Assembly (NCBI GenBank): GCA_934511335.1 | Contig: CAKSWL010000089.1 | Location: 1-7,739, forward strand | DNA length: 7,739 bases | Source: an uncultured Cloacibacillus sp. | Lineage (GTDB): Bacteria > Synergistota > Synergistia > Synergistales > Synergistaceae | Reading direction: 5' to 3' | Part shown: positions 7,139 to 7,739 of the stretch, in pieces | Layout: every line of letters begins with the position of its first letter | How positions within the stretch are numbered: the stretch's first letter is position 1 | Notes under the pieces: generated by a model | Databases searched by the model: none | Told to the model about the DNA's origin: nothing | What the model saw: only the letters and a program-made list of their open reading frames with translations | Position numbers and translations under genes: made by a program

Positions 7139-7214
7139 GCCAGCGTAGCTCAGTTGGTAGAGCAGCGCACTCGTAATGCGCAGGTCTCCGGTCCGAGTCC
7201 GGACGCTGGCTCCA
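7139..7214 (+). tRNA. tRNA-Thr (anticodon CGT)
   Basis: The acceptor stem GCCAGCG (7139-7145) pairs perfectly with CGCTGGC (7204-7210). The anticodon stem GCGCA/TGCGC encloses the loop CTCGTAA, with anticodon CGT at 7172-7174, which reads ACG codons. The discriminator is U at 7211 and CCA is encoded at 7212-7214. The T stem is TCCGG/CCGGA, and the T loop reads TCCGAGT, so position 55 is C instead of the usual T. The tRNA-Thr(CGT) gene is a known integration target (thrW in E. coli hosts CP4-6). Here an integrase gene lies 226 bases downstream in the same direction, so the 3' end of this tRNA is the probable attachment core. Confidence 0.96.
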
Positions 7215-7227
7215 TTTGATACATCAA

Positions 7228-7250
7228 GCCCCCGCAAGGGGGCCTTTTTT
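7228..7250 (+). terminator. Intrinsic terminator after the tRNA pair
   Basis: A perfect 6-bp stem, GCCCCC (7228-7233) with GGGGGC (7238-7243), closes a GCAA tetraloop. One C and then six T follow (7245-7250). A further outer match, CATCAA (7222-7227) with TTGATG (7249-7254), flanks it. It should end the tRNA transcript and any read-through from the efflux operon. Confidence 0.9.
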
Positions 7251-7253
7251 GAT

Positions 7254-7316
7254 GCCCCGCCGCTCTTGTTAAGGTTGTTAAAAGCCTGTTATAATCAAAG
7301 GCGGCGGGGCTTTTTT
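7254..7316 (+). terminator. Second terminator-like hairpin with a long loop
   Basis: A perfect 10-bp stem pairs GCCCCGCCGC (7254-7263) with GCGGCGGGGC (7301-7310). Six T, a G and more T follow. The 37-base loop is longer than usual for an intrinsic terminator and contains a promoter-like sequence. It may be a back-up terminator, or the right arm alone may sit at the start of the downstream transcript. Confidence 0.5.
7266..7295 (+). promoter_or_regulatory. Candidate integrase promoter (extended -10) inside the hairpin loop
   Basis: TTGTTA at 7266-7271 (four of six -35 bases) and TATAAT at 7290-7295, preceded by TG at 7287-7288, are 18 bases apart. A start near 7302 would give a leader of about 139 bases before the integrase gene, spanning the iterons and inverted repeats. 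Confidence 0.5.
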
Positions 7317-7330
7317 GTTTTTGGCGGCAT

Positions 7331-7370
7331 GTCAAGCCCGTCAAGGCATATCAAAGCCTGCCAAGCTTAA
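7331..7370. repeat. 10-bp-phased TCAARGC-type iterons
   Basis: TCAAGCC (7332-7338), TCAAGGC (7341-7347), TCAAAGCC (7351-7358) and the weaker CCAAGC (7361-7366) follow each other at about 10-base steps, one helical turn. Further direct copies lie at 7224-7230 (TCAAGCC) and 7295-7302 (TCAAAGGC). Inverted copies lie at 7384-7390 (GCTTTGA) and 7419-7425 (GCTTGAC). This layout suggests a set of protein-binding sites, most plausibly arm-type sites for the adjacent integrase or sites for an excisionase. The binding partner is inferred, not seen. Confidence 0.6.
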
Positions 7371-7421
7371 ATCAGCACTAAAAGCTTTGATATTCGGCAC
7401 TATAAGGGCCGCTTTAGTGCT
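7348..7421. repeat. Two interleaved inverted repeats in the integrase leader
   Basis: ATATCAAAGC (7348-7357) is a perfect 10-bp inverted match to GCTTTGATAT (7384-7393). AGCACTAAA (7374-7382) is a perfect 9-bp inverted match to TTTAGTGCT (7413-7421). The left arm of the second pair lies inside the loop of the first, one base before its right arm. As RNA this is the topology of an H-type pseudoknot; as DNA it may be overlapping binding sites. The last arm ends six bases before the integrase ribosome site. Confidence 0.65.
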
Positions 7422-7426
7422 TGACC

Positions 7427-7434
7427 GGGAGGGG
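7427..7434 (+). promoter_or_regulatory. Ribosome site deciding the integrase TTG start
   Basis: GGGAGGGG lies 6 bases before TTG at 7441. The alternative in-frame GTG at 7417 has no comparable site and would sit inside the inverted repeat. The protein from TTG begins (M)LTELSVQSLKP, exactly where P4-type integrases begin. Confidence 0.7.
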
Positions 7435-7440
7435 ACGCGG

Positions 7441-7739
7441 TTGCTGACTGAGTTGTCTGTACAGAGCTTAAAACCGAAGACGCAGCGCTTTATGAGGGCC
7501 GACAGGGACGGGCTTTATCTAGAGGTGGTGCCCGGAGGGCAGAAGTATTGGTGGTTCGTATCGCAGGCCGGCGGCAAGAGGAAGAAGGTCTCGCTCGGCA
7601 AGTGGCCGGATGTCTCGCTTAAGGAGGCGCGCGAGCTGCTTGTGCTGAAAAAGCGGGAGGCGGGGATCGCCTGTTTCTCCCCCGAGGTGGAGGGGGTGCT
7701 TTTGTCCGAGATTGCGGAGGAGTGGTACCGGGTGCGTAT
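7441..7739 (+). CDS. P4-type tyrosine recombinase/integrase, N-terminal part (3' partial)
   Basis: Ninety-nine codons are visible before the right edge; complete family members are about 400 residues. The visible part is the arm-DNA-binding domain (the family formerly called DUF4102). It shows LTELSVQSLKP, then DGLYLEVVPGGQKYWWFV, then GGKRKKVSLGKWPDVSLKEAREL (about residues 45-67). Such integrases insert prophages and genomic islands into tRNA genes by recognising arm sites with this domain and the tRNA 3' end with their later domains. The start of the core-binding domain (LSEIAEEWYRVR) is just visible; the catalytic R...HxxR...Y domain lies beyond the window. It starts at TTG, 226 bases after tRNA-Thr and in the same direction. 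Whether the rest of the gene is intact cannot be judged. Confidence 0.9.
   Translation, partial: MLTELSVQSLKPKTQRFMRADRDGLYLEVVPGGQKYWWFVSQAGGKRKKVSLGKWPDVSLKEARELLVLKKREAGIACFSPEVEGVLLSEIAEEWYRVR

Larger units (their letters stand above)
7215..7440. other. Putative attachment-arm and leader region between tRNA-Thr and integrase
   Basis: No protein-coding gene is seen in these 226 bases. They hold the tRNA terminator, a second hairpin, a promoter-like sequence, iterons and inverted repeats, described separately. The position, between a tRNA 3' end and a P4-type integrase gene, is where the arm-type sites of an integrated element (attL or attR side) are normally found. The matching direct repeat at the far end would lie outside the window. 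Confidence 0.55.

Noticed and set aside
7037..7344. Minus-strand frames across the tRNAs (for example giving QRDSNPRPLAWEANALPTELYP)
   Set aside because: This is a well-known false translation of tRNA genes read backwards and is not a protein.
7176..7370. Small plus-strand frame starting inside tRNA-Thr
   Set aside because: It starts within a tRNA, runs through two terminator-like hairpins and has no ribosome site.
7331..7370. CRISPR-like array
   Set aside because: The units are only about 10 bases with no spacers, so they are iterons rather than a CRISPR array.

Overview
The window looks like chromosomal DNA from a G+C-rich Gram-negative (diderm) bacterium. A complete three-part envelope efflux pump, including an outer-membrane channel, is present, so the cell must have an outer membrane. 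Codon use is GC-rich but keeps many ATA isoleucine codons. Together with an amino-acid catabolism gene next door this would fit an amino-acid-fermenting anaerobe of the Synergistota (Cloacibacillus/Synergistes type), but that placement is a low-confidence guess and no taxonomic marker is present.

Layout. (1) 3-674: the C-terminal two thirds of an ornithine cyclodeaminase/mu-crystallin family enzyme, cut by the left edge and followed by a likely intrinsic terminator (about 751-785). (2) 786-1075: no intact gene. On the minus strand it holds a decayed piece of an IS256-family (Mutator) transposase, recognisable in two frames with an internal stop. (3) 1076-6996: a promoter with an extended -10 box, then a three-gene operon with both internal junctions reading TAAATG: periplasmic adaptor, inner-membrane RND (HAE1) proton antiporter, and NodT/OprM-type outer-membrane factor. 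Neither the adaptor nor the channel has the lipobox cysteine that AcrA/MexA and OprM use. (4) 7011-7250: a promoter, tRNA-Gly(CCC), tRNA-Thr(CGT) and an intrinsic terminator. (5) 7251-7440: about 190 bases with no gene but dense in repeats: a promoter-like sequence inside the loop of a second terminator-like hairpin, 10-bp-phased TCAARGC-type iterons, and two interleaved inverted repeats. (6) 7441 to the right edge: the N-terminal arm-binding domain of a P4-type tyrosine integrase.

How it fits together. The adaptor, pump and channel should assemble into one complex driven by the proton-motive force that exports amphiphilic compounds across both membranes; the proton-relay Asp-Asp and Lys residues are all present. 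No dedicated regulator gene is seen. The right-hand part has the classic arrangement of an integrative element at a tRNA: tRNA-Thr 3' end, then repeat-rich arm-site DNA, then int. The window therefore probably ends just inside a genomic island or prophage whose cargo lies to the right. The repeat-rich int leader is the least ordinary part of the window. No wholly new gene system can be supported from what is visible.
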